64,000 nucleotides of DNA from Marinobacter salicampi (GCF_011074795.1 NZ_JAAMPF010000026.1:1-64000); one strand, 5' to 3'. Positions 19,314 through 29,506 are shown, numbered from the stretch's first letter. The notes: generated by a model from the sequence alone, not told the origin. A program made the numbers and translations.

Positions 19314-19597
19314 GTCCAAGCCCGAAATGCCGGGCACGTCGATAGTAATCCCACAAGCTATAGGCCTGCCAGATGCCTAAGTCCTTCTGGCGCAGTGCCA
19401 GCCCCGCGGGCCGCTCTCTGGCGGGGGCGCAACATCTGGGTCAGATCAGCTATGGAAAGTGTTTTCATGAATGCCACCGTTTATGGTGTTTAGCAAATGG
19501 CGGTGCCCTGTTCCCGGTTGATTCGCGCCACGATGGTGGCAATTTCCTCCACTAGCAACGGCGCCGGGTCCAGCGAGGGTTAATCCAGCAGGATTAC
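19314..19597 (-). pseudogene. Decayed partial copy of the livF/acyl-CoA ligase junction
   Basis: The segment 19314-19470 matches the 5' end of the ligase gene (23137-23299), including its ATG, with a frameshift after about 14 codons. Shifted by frame, it still encodes LALRQKDLGIWQAY and DYYRRARHFGLGL. The segment 19496-19597 matches the interior of the upstream ATPase gene (23512-23612). The stretch that separates them in the intact copy (about 190 bases, the ATPase 3' end) is missing. Order and orientation match the intact pair, so this is a relic of a duplicated operon, broken by deletion and frameshifts. Confidence 0.88.
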
Positions 19598-20029
19598 GGT
19601 CATTAAACTGATCCGGCTGAGGCTGGCCGGCGTTGGTTCTGACCTCAGGCAAGGACATCGGTTTTGTGTTACGGTAGTGGCTCTTATTTACCAAAACAGT
19701 CCAAAGGACAGCAACGCGCTGCCTTTCCCGACCACCTCGAGCGCTCCCTCTTCTGGCGACGCTTCGATACCTTGCAATTCGGCCGACACGGCTAGAACGA
19801 CGATTTTCCGCCCTGAAGCGAATTGCCTGTAGCCCTTGGCAAAAGGAGCCTCCGGTTTTTTACGCCCGCAGTTAATCCTGCATTTGGCGCGCGTCTGTGT
19901 GGACCGTTTCCACCGGGCTATGGGGCCGCATTGCTGGCACAGCGGTGCCCAGCCACAACTATTTTTTCGCCCAAACGAGCACGCTCTCGCTAGTTCGGAC
20001 GACGTACATCCTGATAACAGAGGAACATT
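19598..20029. other. Gap before tmm
   Basis: No gene is convincing in these 430 bases. Base composition and broken frames look like further decayed sequence. The tmm ribosome site AGAGGAA is at the end. No clear promoter was found. Confidence 0.4.
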
Positions 20030-21400
20030 ATGAGCTTTAGAATCGCCATTCTAGGGGCCGGCCCAAGTGGACTTGCCCAACTACGTGCCTTCGAAGCGGC
20101 ACGCCTCGCCGGTACCGATATTCCCGAGATCGTCTGCTTTGAAAAGCAGAGTGATCTGGGCGGATTATGGAACTACACCTGGCGCACCGGCCTTGATGCC
20201 TACGGTGAACCCGTGCACGGCAGCATGTATCGCTACCTCTGGTCGAACGGACCGAAAGAATGCCTGGAGTTTGCAGACTACAGCTTCGAGGAGCATTTCG
20301 GCCGGCCCATTCCCTCCTACCCGCCCCGGGCGGTACTCCGTGACTACATCATGGGGCGAGTCGAGAAGAGCGGTGCGCGACAGTACATCCGTTTCAATAC
20401 CTCGGTTCACTGGGTCGACTATGCAGAAGAAACCGGCAAATTTGCGGTCACCGTAAGGGATCTCAAAGAGGACCTGCTGTGCACCGAAGAATTCGACTAT
20501 GTGGTAGTGGCGACCGGTCATTTCTCTACACCTAACGCGCCTTATTTCGAAGGTCTCAACCAGTTCCCGGGCCGCGTCATGCATGCCCATGACTTTCGCG
20601 ACGCCTGCGAATTCGCCGGCAAGGACCTGCTGCTTATCGGTAGCAGCTATTCCGCCGAGGACATCGGCACCCAGTGCCATAAATACGGCGCGAAATCGGT
20701 CACCTTCAGCTACCGCAGCCAGCCCATGGGCTTCGACTGGCCAGACTCTTTCAAGGAAGTGCCACTGCTCACCAAGGTGGTCGGCAAGACGGCCCATTTC
20801 AAGGATGGCAGCAGTCGGGATGTGGATGCCATCATTCTCTGCACCGGCTACCAACACCACTTCCCGTTCCTGCCGGACGAGCTGACTTTGAACACTCATA
20901 ACCGGCTCTATCCAGAGGGCCTGTACAAGGGCATCTTCCTGGAGAAAAACCCAAAGCTGGTATTCCTGGGAATGCAGGATCAGTACTACACCTTCAATAT
21001 GTTCGATGCCCAGGCATGGTACGCACGGGACGTTATCCTGGACCGAATCACCCTGCCGGACGAGTCAGCCATGGCCGCCGACAGAGTGGACTGGGTCAGC
21101 CAGGAACAAGGAGTCGACAATCCGTTCCAGGCGATCGACTTCCAGGCCGCCTATATCCGTGATCTGTTGCAGCCGACCGATTACCCCACCTTCGACGTCG
21201 AAGGCGTGGCGGAGATTTTCAAGCAATGGGAACATCATAAAGAAGCGGACATTCTCGGTTATCGCAATAAGAGCTATCGCTCAACCCTCACCGGAACCCT
21301 GGCGCCAACCCACCATACGCCGTGGATGCAGGCGATGGACGATTCCCTCGAAACCTTCCTCAGCGAGGAGCCGGAAGTCGAACATCACAGCACCGCCTGA
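20030..21400 (+). CDS. tmm: Trimethylamine monooxygenase (bacterial flavin monooxygenase)
   Basis: Oxidises trimethylamine to its N-oxide with FAD, NADPH and oxygen. The 456 residues match the Methylophaga enzyme's length and, from memory, much of its sequence: the FAD-binding GAGPSG (residues 9-14), [30 protein letters not shown], the FMO signature [11 protein letters not shown], the NADPH-binding [10 protein letters not shown] and the late [19 protein letters not shown] role in making the osmolyte TMAO or in using methylamines follows from the family. No tdm, TMAO transporter or methylamine genes are adjacent. The gene converges on the acyl-CoA ligase. Confidence 0.92.
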   Translation: MSFRIAILGAGPSGLAQLRAFEAARLAGTDIPEIVCFEKQSDLGGLWNYTWRTGLDAYGEPVHGSMYRYLWSNGPKECLEFADYSFEEHFGRPIPSYPPRAVLRDYIMGRVEKSGARQYIRFNTSVHWVDYAEETGKFAVTVRDLKEDLLCTEEFDYVVVATGHFSTPNAPYFEGLNQFPGRVMHAHDFRDACEFAGKDLLLIGSSYSAEDIGTQCHKYGAKSVTFSYRSQPMGFDWPDSFKEVPLLTKVVGKTAHFKDGSSRDVDAIILCTGYQHHFPFLPDELTLNTHNRLYPEGLYKGIFLEKNPKLVFLGMQDQYYTFNMFDAQAWYARDVILDRITLPDESAMAADRVDWVSQEQGVDNPFQAIDFQAAYIRDLLQPTDYPTFDVEGVAEIFKQWEHHKEADILGYRNKSYRSTLTGTLAPTHHTPWMQAMDDSLETFLSEEPEVEHHSTA

Positions 21401-21496
21401 AGATAATCCCTCGTCTTCAAGAGGGTGTTCAGTGAGTCCAGAATTGATGTCGCTGGCTGGAAACAGTACGTCGAGCGCGTTTTTATAAAAATGCGA

Positions 21497-23299
21497 TCAG
21501 GCGTAAAGCGACTCAATCACATCCGTGTATTTTTCATAGATTTTACTCCGACGCACCTTCATGGTGGCCGTTACTTCGTCATCGTCATGGTCTAGTTCCT
21601 TGGTGAACAGGTGGAAACGCTTGATCTGCGCCACCTGGGGCAGTTGCTCGTTGCCTTTGTTCACTTCCGCCTCAATCAGTTCGTTTACCCGCTGCTGCTC
21701 GGTCAGGCTGCGGAAGGTGGTATAGGCAATCCGCTCCTGCTCGGCCCACTTCGCAACCGTGTCGAAATCAATCTGGATCAGGGCGGAGACATACTTCCGG
21801 GCCTCGCCAATCACGATGCATTCCTTGATGTAGGGGCTGGCCTTGATGGTGTTTTCGATCTCGGTGGGGGAAAGGTTCTTGCCACCGGCAGTAATGATGA
21901 TGTCTTTCAGGCGGTCAACAATCTTGAGCTGGCCGTCCCGCCACTCGCCCACATCACCGGTGTGCAGCCAGCCGTCTTTCAGGGTTGCAGCGGTTGTTTC
22001 CTCGTTCTTGTAATAGCCCTTGAACATGCTGCCACCGCGCATGATGATCTCGTTATGCTCGCCGAGCTTGACTTCCACACCGGCAATTGCAACACCCACG
22101 GTTCCGAGATGCACGTTATCCACCGGTTGAGCGGTTGCAACGCCTGTGCTTTCCGTCTGGCCGTAGACTTCTACCAGAGGAATCCCCATGGTCCGGAAAA
22201 ATTCCAGAATACCGGTGGAAATGGGGGCGGCTCCGGTCATCGCGAGGGTGCAACGGCGCAGGCCGATGAAATTCTGCAATGCGCGGAATACCAGCCAGTA
22301 GCTGAGGCTGTAGAGACACTTTTCTTTCAGGCTCCACTGCGCACGGGGCCTGGTAGCGGTGGGCGAACACACCCGGATCGCCCAGTTGAAGAGTGCCCTC
22401 CGGAATCGTCCGGTTTCCTGGATCTTGATATAGATGGAAGAATGCAGCTTCTCCCATATTCTGGGGACCCCCAGGAAAAAGGTCGGCGCAATTTCCCGCA
22501 AATCCTCCTGAATTGTCCGCAGGCTCTCACCGAAGCTGACGGAACTGCCCGCGTAAACCGGCCCGATGTTGGTGACCGCCTGCTCTGCCACATGGCATAG
22601 CGGGAGGTAGGAAAGACAGGAGCCATGCTCGTCTGCCTGCAGCAGCTCAATAAGGCCGGGGGCTGCGGCATGAAGGTTACCCCAGCTGATCATGGCACCC
22701 TTCGGCCGACCGGTAGATCCGGAGGTGTAAACCATGAGGGCGGTGTCATCCATCTGCTGGCCATTCAGCAATTCATCCGCCAGCCCGGGATCGCCTTCTT
22801 CAAACTCTCGGCCTCTGGCTTCGACATGTTCGAACGCCGTCGGTGGCTTCGGGTAATAGCCAAGACCCTTCATATCAATGGCGATGGTGTACTTCAGCTT
22901 TGGCAGGTCGGGCCAGGCTTGCAGCACCTTGTCAGTCTGCTCCTGATCCTCACACACCACAATTTCTGCATCGCTGTGCTCAAGGACGTAGGCCACCTCG
23001 TTCCATGGACTGGTCGGATAGACGCCCACACAGATGCCCCGGACTATGCCTATACCCATCTGGGCAATGACCCACTCCACCCGGTTTTCCGAGATGATGG
23101 CCACATGGCCACCTTCCTGGAGCCCCAGTGCATGGAGTCCCAGCCCGAAATGCCGGGCCCGCCGATAATAATCCTGCCAGGCATAGGCCTTCCAGATGCC
23201 GAAATCCTTCTGTCGCAGAGCCAGCGCGTCGGGCCGCTCTTTGGCGTGGGCCCGCAACATCTGGGTCAGGGTCAGATCGGGTATGGAAGGTGTTGTCAT
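21497..23299 (-). CDS. AMP-dependent long-chain-type acyl-CoA ligase
   Basis: A 600-residue adenylate-forming enzyme that activates a carboxylic acid to its CoA thioester. The ATP-binding motif is MVYTSGSTGRPKG, the A5-type motif is VEVYGQTEST, and the late motif is GWLHTGDVGEWRDGQLKIVDR. It belongs to the long-chain group with an internal insertion. The ATG at 23299 overlaps the end of the ATPase gene in ATGA, so translation is coupled; an in-frame GTG at 23308 is possible. As the last gene of the LIV-type transporter operon it may activate the imported compound, which suggests a carboxylic acid cargo. Confidence 0.92.
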   Translation of the reverse strand: MTTPSIPDLTLTQMLRAHAKERPDALALRQKDFGIWKAYAWQDYYRRARHFGLGLHALGLQEGGHVAIISENRVEWVIAQMGIGIVRGICVGVYPTSPWNEVAYVLEHSDAEIVVCEDQEQTDKVLQAWPDLPKLKYTIAIDMKGLGYYPKPPTAFEHVEARGREFEEGDPGLADELLNGQQMDDTALMVYTSGSTGRPKGAMISWGNLHAAAPGLIELLQADEHGSCLSYLPLCHVAEQAVTNIGPVYAGSSVSFGESLRTIQEDLREIAPTFFLGVPRIWEKLHSSIYIKIQETGRFRRALFNWAIRVCSPTATRPRAQWSLKEKCLYSLSYWLVFRALQNFIGLRRCTLAMTGAAPISTGILEFFRTMGIPLVEVYGQTESTGVATAQPVDNVHLGTVGVAIAGVEVKLGEHNEIIMRGGSMFKGYYKNEETTAATLKDGWLHTGDVGEWRDGQLKIVDRLKDIIITAGGKNLSPTEIENTIKASPYIKECIVIGEARKYVSALIQIDFDTVAKWAEQERIAYTTFRSLTEQQRVNELIEAEVNKGNEQLPQVAQIKRFHLFTKELDHDDDEVTATMKVRRSKIYEKYTDVIESLYA

Positions 23300-24105
23300 G
23301 AAAGCCACCGTTTGCGGCGTTTGTAGTGCTTGATGTCACGGTAACTGCGGGCTTCGCCTTCCTTGCCACCCACCCCGAGGTAGAACTCCCGGACATCCTC
23401 GTTGGCGGTAAGTTTATCAGCCGGCCCGTCAATCACGATCTTGCCGTTTTCCATAATGTAACCGTAGGATGCGATCGCCAGGGAAACGGCGGCGTTCTGT
23501 TCCACCAGCAGAATGGCGGTGCCCTGCTCCCGGTTGATTCGCGCCACGATGGTGAAAATTTCTTCCACCAGCAACGGCGCCAGGCCCAGCGAGGGTTCAT
23601 CCAGCATGATCAGCCGCGGCTGGGCAATCAGTGCCCGGCCAAGGGCCAGCATCTGTTGCTCGCCGCCGGACAGGTACCCCGCCAGTTGTTTGCGACGCTC
23701 CCTCAGTCGCGGAAAGTAGTTGTAGACCAGTTCATAGCTGTCACTCAGGGATGGCTTATTGCCAGTGAGTGCATAGGTGGCAGCAATCAGGTTCTCTTCC
23801 ACCGTCAGGTCTTCAAACACACGGCGGCCTTCCATCACATGAAACAGTCCGTTGCGCACCAGTTTTTCGGGCGGTGTGCCCTTTACATCCTTGCCCTGGA
23901 AACGCACCTCCCCGGCGGTAACTTCGCCGTTTTCGAGGGTCAACAGGCCGGAAACACTTTTCAGTGTGGTGGACTTGCCCGCGCCGTTGGAGCCGAGCAG
24001 CGCCACAATGGCACCCTCCGGTACCCGCAGTGACAGGCCCCGCAGGACCTGCACCGACTTGTTGTAAACCACCTCGATGTTATCGATTTCCAGTAAGGCT
24101 TTCAT
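23296..24105 (-). CDS. LIV-type ABC transporter ATPase (LivF group)
   Basis: A 269-residue ATPase of the branched-chain amino acid type. Walker A is GSNGAGKSTT (about 37-46), the signature is LSGGEQQMLALGRAL and Walker B is LIMLDEPSLGLAP. The C-terminus extends about 20 basic residues (KHYKRRKRWLS) past the usual LivF end. It partners the LivG-type ATPase at 27305 and both permeases. The substrate is unlikely to be an amino acid, given the ligase gene that follows. Confidence 0.92.
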   Translation of the reverse strand: MKALLEIDNIEVVYNKSVQVLRGLSLRVPEGAIVALLGSNGAGKSTTLKSVSGLLTLENGEVTAGEVRFQGKDVKGTPPEKLVRNGLFHVMEGRRVFEDLTVEENLIAATYALTGNKPSLSDSYELVYNYFPRLRERRKQLAGYLSGGEQQMLALGRALIAQPRLIMLDEPSLGLAPLLVEEIFTIVARINREQGTAILLVEQNAAVSLAIASYGYIMENGKIVIDGPADKLTANEDVREFYLGVGGKEGEARSYRDIKHYKRRKRWLS

Positions 24106-24113
24106 ACAGCCCC

Positions 24114-25322
24114 TCAGTCGAGGTGAATCCAGTCCGATACTGGCTCGTAACGGCCTGCTTCGGCATTGACCCTCCAGATACGGCCAACCGGAAAAGACAT
24201 GTCCCTGACGGTTACCGGTATGCCGATGATGCCGCCTGTGTCCCAGTCTTCGATGGAGGCCAGTGCCTCAGCCATGTTGTCAGCGGTCAATTCCTTGTCG
24301 GCGTCGAGGGTACGCTTGATGACCTCGGTCCAGACCATGGCATTGAACCAGGCCTGCATGTAGCCGGTCGGGCGGTAATCAGCCTCCGGGTCGCTCTTCT
24401 CGGCCTGAGCCCTGAGCGCGTCAAGCATCGGCCCGCTTTCTTCGCTGTCATAGTAGTTGTAGGGCATAACACCCATGTAGCCGTCCGCATCCGCGCCCAT
24501 CTTGTCGATGATCAGCTTGTCCGAAGACCAGAAGGTACCCATGAATTTGGTATCCAGCCCCATCTGGCGCATCTGCACCATGAACTCGTTGATCGGCGAC
24601 AGAACGTAACCGTGGAATACCACGTAATCCGGGCGGACCCGGCGCAGCTTCAGGATTTCAGAGGACACGTCCACGCTACCGGGTTTGGTGACGATGTCCT
24701 CAACCACCGCGATACCCAGCTCGGCGGCGCGGGCCTTGCCATTCTCGATCGGGTCCTTGCCAAACTCGGTGTCGCTGTAGACAAAGGCCACCGTTGGCAT
24801 GTCCCCACCTTCACCTTGGGAAGCGATGTATTCCAGGATAATGCCGAACATCTGGCTGTAGTTGGGTCCCGGGATAAACTGATAGGGGTATTGCTCGTTA
24901 TCCGTCAGAGCAGTCGCGAAGGACGCTCCGCTCATCAGGGTATTGCCCTGGCTGTTCAGCTCCGAGGCGATGGCCTTCATGAACCCGGTACTGTCCCCGT
25001 AATAGGTGGCCGGTGATTCACTGCCGGAAATTTTCTTGAAGGCAGCCACCGAGCGGTCCACTTCGTACGCAGTATCTTCCATCACGTACTTCACCTGATG
25101 GCCATTGATGCCACCCTCGCTGTTGATCCAGTCGGTGTAGTCGGTCAGCCCCGCATGGATGTGAATCCCGGCAAAGGCAAACACCCCGGACAGCGGAATG
25201 GAGCCGCCGAACACGATAGGTTCCTTGTCCTGGGCCATGGCCGGAGCCGCCACTGTCAAGGCAGCTACCAGGCCGCCAAGCCCGGCAAGCCTGCGGCCTT
25301 TGTTAAGTATGTTTCTGAACAT
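24114..25322 (-). CDS. LIV-type periplasmic substrate-binding protein
   Basis: A 402-residue type I binding protein. The signal peptide ends at AAPAMAQD. The mature protein begins IVFGGSIPLSGVFAFAG, typical of the LivK-like family. AAGGAG lies just before the ATG at 25322; a longer frame to 25430 would overlap the permease gene and lacks a signal peptide at its start. Its ligand is unknown. Placed between permease and LivF-type ATPase genes, with eight bases to the next gene. Confidence 0.92.
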   Translation of the reverse strand: MFRNILNKGRRLAGLGGLVAALTVAAPAMAQDKEPIVFGGSIPLSGVFAFAGIHIHAGLTDYTDWINSEGGINGHQVKYVMEDTAYEVDRSVAAFKKISGSESPATYYGDSTGFMKAIASELNSQGNTLMSGASFATALTDNEQYPYQFIPGPNYSQMFGIILEYIASQGEGGDMPTVAFVYSDTEFGKDPIENGKARAAELGIAVVEDIVTKPGSVDVSSEILKLRRVRPDYVVFHGYVLSPINEFMVQMRQMGLDTKFMGTFWSSDKLIIDKMGADADGYMGVMPYNYYDSEESGPMLDALRAQAEKSDPEADYRPTGYMQAWFNAMVWTEVIKRTLDADKELTADNMAEALASIEDWDTGGIIGIPVTVRDMSFPVGRIWRVNAEAGRYEPVSDWIHLD

Positions 25323-25381
25323 GTTTCTTCTCCTTGCTGCTTCTTGTTGTTGGTGGTGCATCGGTTGTCGTTGAAACACGG

Positions 25382-26425
25382 TTAATTCTTGAACGGCCAC
25401 AGGTGGAAGAAACGGCGGATGCGATGCCATATCTCCGCGAGGCCATGGGGTTCGAAAATCAGAAAGCCCACAATCAGGGCACCAAAAATGATCTCCAGCA
25501 TGGGCGACATGAACACAGGAGCGTTTGGATAGAACGGTGTTAGGGCCGAAGTCAGCAGTTTCAATGCTTCCGGCACCAGCGTCATAAAGGCCGCGCCGAG
25601 TATGCCCCCCAGCAGGTTGCCCATGCCTCCCACAATGACTGCTGCCAGGTAAAAGATCGACATGGACAACGGAAAACTCTCCGGTGTTACCACCCGGTAG
25701 AAGTAGGCGAACAGACCTCCGGCTATGCCAGCGTAGAAGGAGCTCAGCGCAAAGGACATCAGCTTGTATCGCAGCAGGTCAATACCAAGAATCTCTGCAG
25801 AAATGTCACGGTCCCGAATGGCAATGAAAGCCCGACCGATCCGGGTCCGGAATACATTGGCGGCGGCGAGCACCATCAGCACCGCCAGCGGCACAATGAC
25901 GAAATACATCATGAAATCACTCTGGAAAGACCACCCGAACAGGTGCGCCGGCTCCAGACTCAAGCCGCCCATGCCGCCGGTCACCGATTCCCACTCTGCG
26001 AAAATGAAATGCAGGAAAACGCTGGCCGCCAGGGTGGCAATGGCCAGGTACAGTCCCTTGACCCGCAGTGAGGGCAGGCCCACCAGAATACCTACAGCGG
26101 CGGCCATGAACCCAGCAAGCAACAGGGTTACCGGGAACGGCAGGCCGGTATTGACGGAGAGCCAGGCCACCGTATAGGCGCCAACCCCCATAAAGCCTGC
26201 CTGGCCCAGGGAAATCAGGCCGGTAAAGCCGGTAAGGATATTCAGGCCAGTGGTGCTGATAACAGCAATACCCACCAGGCATCCCAGGTACAGAAGGTAG
26301 GAATCCGCCATAAACGGAAACACCAGCAGAAACAGCAGGGAAAGACCAAACCAGAACTTCTGGGTAGACGTGGTCCAGATCGCCTCATCGGCCTCGTAAG
26401 TCTGTTTTGCGTCACCAATCCGCAT
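25382..26425 (-). CDS. LIV-type ABC transporter permease (LivM group)
   Basis: A 347-residue inner-membrane permease with about nine to ten helices. LNILTGFTGLISLGQAGFMGVGAYT and the cytoplasmic loop AIRDRDISAEILGID, which contacts the ATPases, are typical of LivM. The gene starts one base after the LivH-type gene ends, so both are clearly in one operon. Confidence 0.93.
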   Translation of the reverse strand: MRIGDAKQTYEADEAIWTTSTQKFWFGLSLLFLLVFPFMADSYLLYLGCLVGIAVISTTGLNILTGFTGLISLGQAGFMGVGAYTVAWLSVNTGLPFPVTLLLAGFMAAAVGILVGLPSLRVKGLYLAIATLAASVFLHFIFAEWESVTGGMGGLSLEPAHLFGWSFQSDFMMYFVIVPLAVLMVLAAANVFRTRIGRAFIAIRDRDISAEILGIDLLRYKLMSFALSSFYAGIAGGLFAYFYRVVTPESFPLSMSIFYLAAVIVGGMGNLLGGILGAAFMTLVPEALKLLTSALTPFYPNAPVFMSPMLEIIFGALIVGFLIFEPHGLAEIWHRIRRFFHLWPFKN

Positions 26426-26426
26426 C

Positions 26427-27305
26427 TTACACTCGCTCTATTTCGTGGGTGCCGAAGAGGCCATAGGGTCGAATAACCAGAATCACCGCCAGAACCAGAA
26501 AAGTAGCCGGCATCCGGTACTCGCCACCGAAATAGGCACCCGCCACGGTTTCCAGCCAGCCAATGAACACACCGGCAATCAGCGCCCCCAAAATGCTGTC
26601 CAGTCCACCGACAATGACCACCACCAGCACACTCAGTCCGATGATCCCGAACTGGGGGCTGAGGCCACCGGTGGCCGCCACCAGTACGCCGGCCAGTGAG
26701 GCGGCAAGCGAACCGAACACCCAGGCCATATTGAATACCCGGCGTACGTTGATGCCCATGGAATAGGCGGCGGCCTGATCCGAGGCAGTCGCACGCAAGG
26801 CTACGCCGCCCCGGGAGAAGCGGAAATAGAGCAAATAAACAATCAGCACGGCGGAACCGATCAGGAAGCCGTAGGCAATTTTCGGAGCCAGGTAGAGATC
26901 ACCGATAAACACTGGCTCCCGGGGCAGAAAACTCGGAAGCAGTTGCGGATCGGCGGTCCAGATAAACTCCACCAGACCAACCAGGATACTGGCAATACCG
27001 ATGGTCACCATCACCACTGAAATCGGCGACTCCCCCAGCATCGGTCGGATCATGGTCTTCTCGATCACCCCGCCCAGAAGACTGCCGCCGATCACCGCCA
27101 GTGGCAGCGCAATCCAGGCCGACATCTCCATACCGCCAGCAAAGGCCAGGAACAGGTAGGCGGCAAACATCATGATTTCGCCAATGGCAAAATTGATGAC
27201 CCGGGTTGCCTTGTAGATGATGACAAAACCCAGGGCAATCAGCGCGTAGAGCCCGCCCATGGCGAGACCCGCCAGGCTTATTTCACCAAAGAACATCCAA
27301 TCCAT
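26427..27305 (-). CDS. LIV-type ABC transporter permease (LivH group)
   Basis: A 292-residue inner-membrane permease. GLYALIALGFVIIYKATRVINFAIGE near the start and ALRATASDQAAAYSMGINVRR in the coupling loop are typical of LivH. Its ATG shares one base with the stop codon of the LivG-type gene (TGATG), so translation is coupled. Confidence 0.93.
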   Translation of the reverse strand: MDWMFFGEISLAGLAMGGLYALIALGFVIIYKATRVINFAIGEIMMFAAYLFLAFAGGMEMSAWIALPLAVIGGSLLGGVIEKTMIRPMLGESPISVVMVTIGIASILVGLVEFIWTADPQLLPSFLPREPVFIGDLYLAPKIAYGFLIGSAVLIVYLLYFRFSRGGVALRATASDQAAAYSMGINVRRVFNMAWVFGSLAASLAGVLVAATGGLSPQFGIIGLSVLVVVIVGGLDSILGALIAGVFIGWLETVAGAYFGGEYRMPATFLVLAVILVIRPYGLFGTHEIERV

Positions 27306-28120
27306 CAGGCGGCCACCCCTTCCGGATTGAGCTTCTTGCGTAAACTGTCGATGTCACTGTTACCAAGGTAGGCCTTGATCACCTCCGGGTTTTTCTGGAC
27401 ATCCGCCGGCAGACCCTCGGTAATCACCTGGCCAAAATTGAGCACCGCAATATGGTCGGAGATATCCATCACCATGCCCATGTCGTGCTCCACCATCAGC
27501 ACGGTAATGTCCCATTCCTCCCGGATATCCAGAATGAAACGGGCCATGTCTTCCTTTTCCTCGCGGTTCATGCCAGCCACCGGCTCGTCCAGCATCAGCA
27601 CTGTCGGTTGCATGGCCAGTGCCCGCGCCAGCTCCACCCGCTTCTGCAAACCATAGGAGAGACTCGACACCGGCTGGCGGCGGATATGGTCGATTTCCAG
27701 GAAGTCGATAATCCGTTGCTCTATATTTCGGCGGACCGCGATTTCCTCGCGGCGGGCAGGACCAAAATAGGCCAGTGCACTCAGCAGGCCACTTTTCATG
27801 TGGACGTGGGCGCCAAGTTTGATGTTGTCCAGCACGGTCATACCCCGGAACAGGGCAATATTCTGGAAAGTCCGGGCCAGGCCCAGCGCTGCCCTGCGGG
27901 GCGGCTTGATACCACTTGAAAGCACCTGGCCCTGATAGCTGATGGTGCCCTGCTGGGGTTTGTAGAAACCGGAAATGCAGTTGAACAGGGACGTCTTGCC
28001 AGCACCGTTCGGGCCGATAATGGTAGTGATGGTGTTTTCGGGCACGCGGAAGCTGACCTCCTGCAGGGCCTTTACACCACCAAAAGACAGAGACAGGTTA
28101 CTGATTTCAAGGATGCTCAC
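27305..28120 (-). CDS. LIV-type ABC transporter ATPase (LivG group)
   Basis: A 271-residue ATPase. Walker A is GPNGAGKTSLFN, the signature lies in SSLSYGLQKRVELARAL and Walker B is LMLDEPVAGMN. The C-terminus IKAYLGNSD is typical of LivG. I chose the GTG at 28120 because GGAGGTGA stands right before it, though spacing is short. An ATG at 28135 adds MPGGE and has no ribosome site of its own. It is the first gene of the six-gene operon, so the promoter lies in 28121-28368. Confidence 0.9.
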   Translation of the reverse strand: MSILEISNLSLSFGGVKALQEVSFRVPENTITTIIGPNGAGKTSLFNCISGFYKPQQGTISYQGQVLSSGIKPPRRAALGLARTFQNIALFRGMTVLDNIKLGAHVHMKSGLLSALAYFGPARREEIAVRRNIEQRIIDFLEIDHIRRQPVSSLSYGLQKRVELARALAMQPTVLMLDEPVAGMNREEKEDMARFILDIREEWDITVLMVEHDMGMVMDISDHIAVLNFGQVITEGLPADVQKNPEVIKAYLGNSDIDSLRKKLNPEGVAA

Positions 28121-28368
28121 TTCACCTCCCGGCATCCATGGCGCCGGGTATAGAGGAATGCGAACACGCCCTGTTCCTACCCGGATTACGCCTAAAGATG
28201 ATTGTAATTCTTGTTTTTTTCTTGTCGCCGGAGTAAACCCCGACCAGATTTAAAGTAGTCCATCCAGGCAACATTAGCCATACCCCGCTATTCTGTTACC
28301 TGACAGATGACACTAACCTTACGCGGGAAGTGACCAACAGATGCGCCGCGGCGAGAGAAAGATCAGAT

Positions 28369-29163
28369 ATGACAGATAGATTGGTTACCACCAGCTTCGA
28401 CTCTGGAACCGGCGTGGCAACGCTCACCTTCAACCGGCCGGAAGCCCTGAACGCCATCAACATCCCCCTGGCCGAAGCCTTTCTGGCCGCTGTCCAGGGG
28501 CTGAAGGACCTGCCGCATGTCCGGTGTATCGTTCTGACCGGCGCGGGGCGCGCCTACATGGCGGGCGGGGATATCGCCAGCATGGCAGGTTCTCCAGAGC
28601 AGGCAGGCAGGGCGGTCAGCGCCATTCTGGACGCGGTCAACCCGGCCATCCTCCTGCTGCGCAGTATGGAAGCTCCGGTGATAGCAGCAGTCAAGGGGGT
28701 TGCTGCCGGTGCCGGGCTGAGCCTGGCACTGATGGCAGACCTGATTATTGCGCGCGAAGATGCAAAATTTCTGGTCGCCTACAGCGGCATCGGCGCCGTT
28801 CCCGACTGTGGCGGCAGCTGGTTTCTCTCCCACAGGATCGGTGCCGGCCGGGCCGCGGAATTAATGTTGCTGGGCCGGACGCTGAGCGCAGCCGAAGCTA
28901 AAGACTGGGGTTTGATCACTGATTTTGCCACGGAAAACAACTATGACAATTTGTTGGCCGAAATCATAAGGAAGATTTCCAGCGGCCCCACCCGGGCCTT
29001 TGGTGCCTTTCGCGAGCTTACCGATAGGGCCTTCGGCGATCAGCTGGCCAGCCACCTGGAAGCAGAGCGGGCGGCGTTCCTGGAACTGACCCGGACCGAG
29101 GATTTTGCAGAGGGTGTTTCGGCATTTCTCGCCAAGCGAACTGCACAATTTCGCGGTCAGTGA
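28369..29163 (+). CDS. Enoyl-CoA hydratase/isomerase family protein
   Basis: A 264-residue crotonase. The oxyanion-hole motifs are GRAYMAGGDIASMAG and VKGVAAGAGLSLALMADLIIA. At the position of the second catalytic glutamate (usually E144/E164 pair) it has GIGAVPDCGGSWFL, with D in place of the second glutamate, as in isomerase-like members. The start at 28369 gives the usual N-terminus; a GTG at 28330 is possible. It is divergent from the LIV-type operon and may take part in the same acyl-CoA catabolism, which is inference. Confidence 0.88.
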   Translation: MTDRLVTTSFDSGTGVATLTFNRPEALNAINIPLAEAFLAAVQGLKDLPHVRCIVLTGAGRAYMAGGDIASMAGSPEQAGRAVSAILDAVNPAILLLRSMEAPVIAAVKGVAAGAGLSLALMADLIIAREDAKFLVAYSGIGAVPDCGGSWFLSHRIGAGRAAELMLLGRTLSAAEAKDWGLITDFATENNYDNLLAEIIRKISSGPTRAFGAFRELTDRAFGDQLASHLEAERAAFLELTRTEDFAEGVSAFLAKRTAQFRGQ

Positions 29164-29429
29164 CCTATTATTTATCCCTAGCAGAGCCAAAACGATGAAT
29201 CATGTAAACAGCAATGTTTATTAGTGGGAAACCTTGAGATCAGGGGCAGAGTGGAGTCGTCCCGAGGGTCTGGCTCACGGACGAAAACTCTAAGTATGGG
29301 GGGATCGATAGAGAGGATGCTGTCCGATGTAAGATGAAAGGATCTTGAACGGATAGTCTCAGGTCAGCCAGCAACCCGGCCGGAAAGCTTAAAAATTCCA
29401 CAGCAGATAAAAGTAAGCCATTGAAAAAT

Positions 29430-29506
<77 letters not shown>

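Noticed and set aside
29164..29429. Possible small gene between the hydratase and tRNA-Val
   Set aside because: Frames are short and broken, and no ribosome site or motif was seen.
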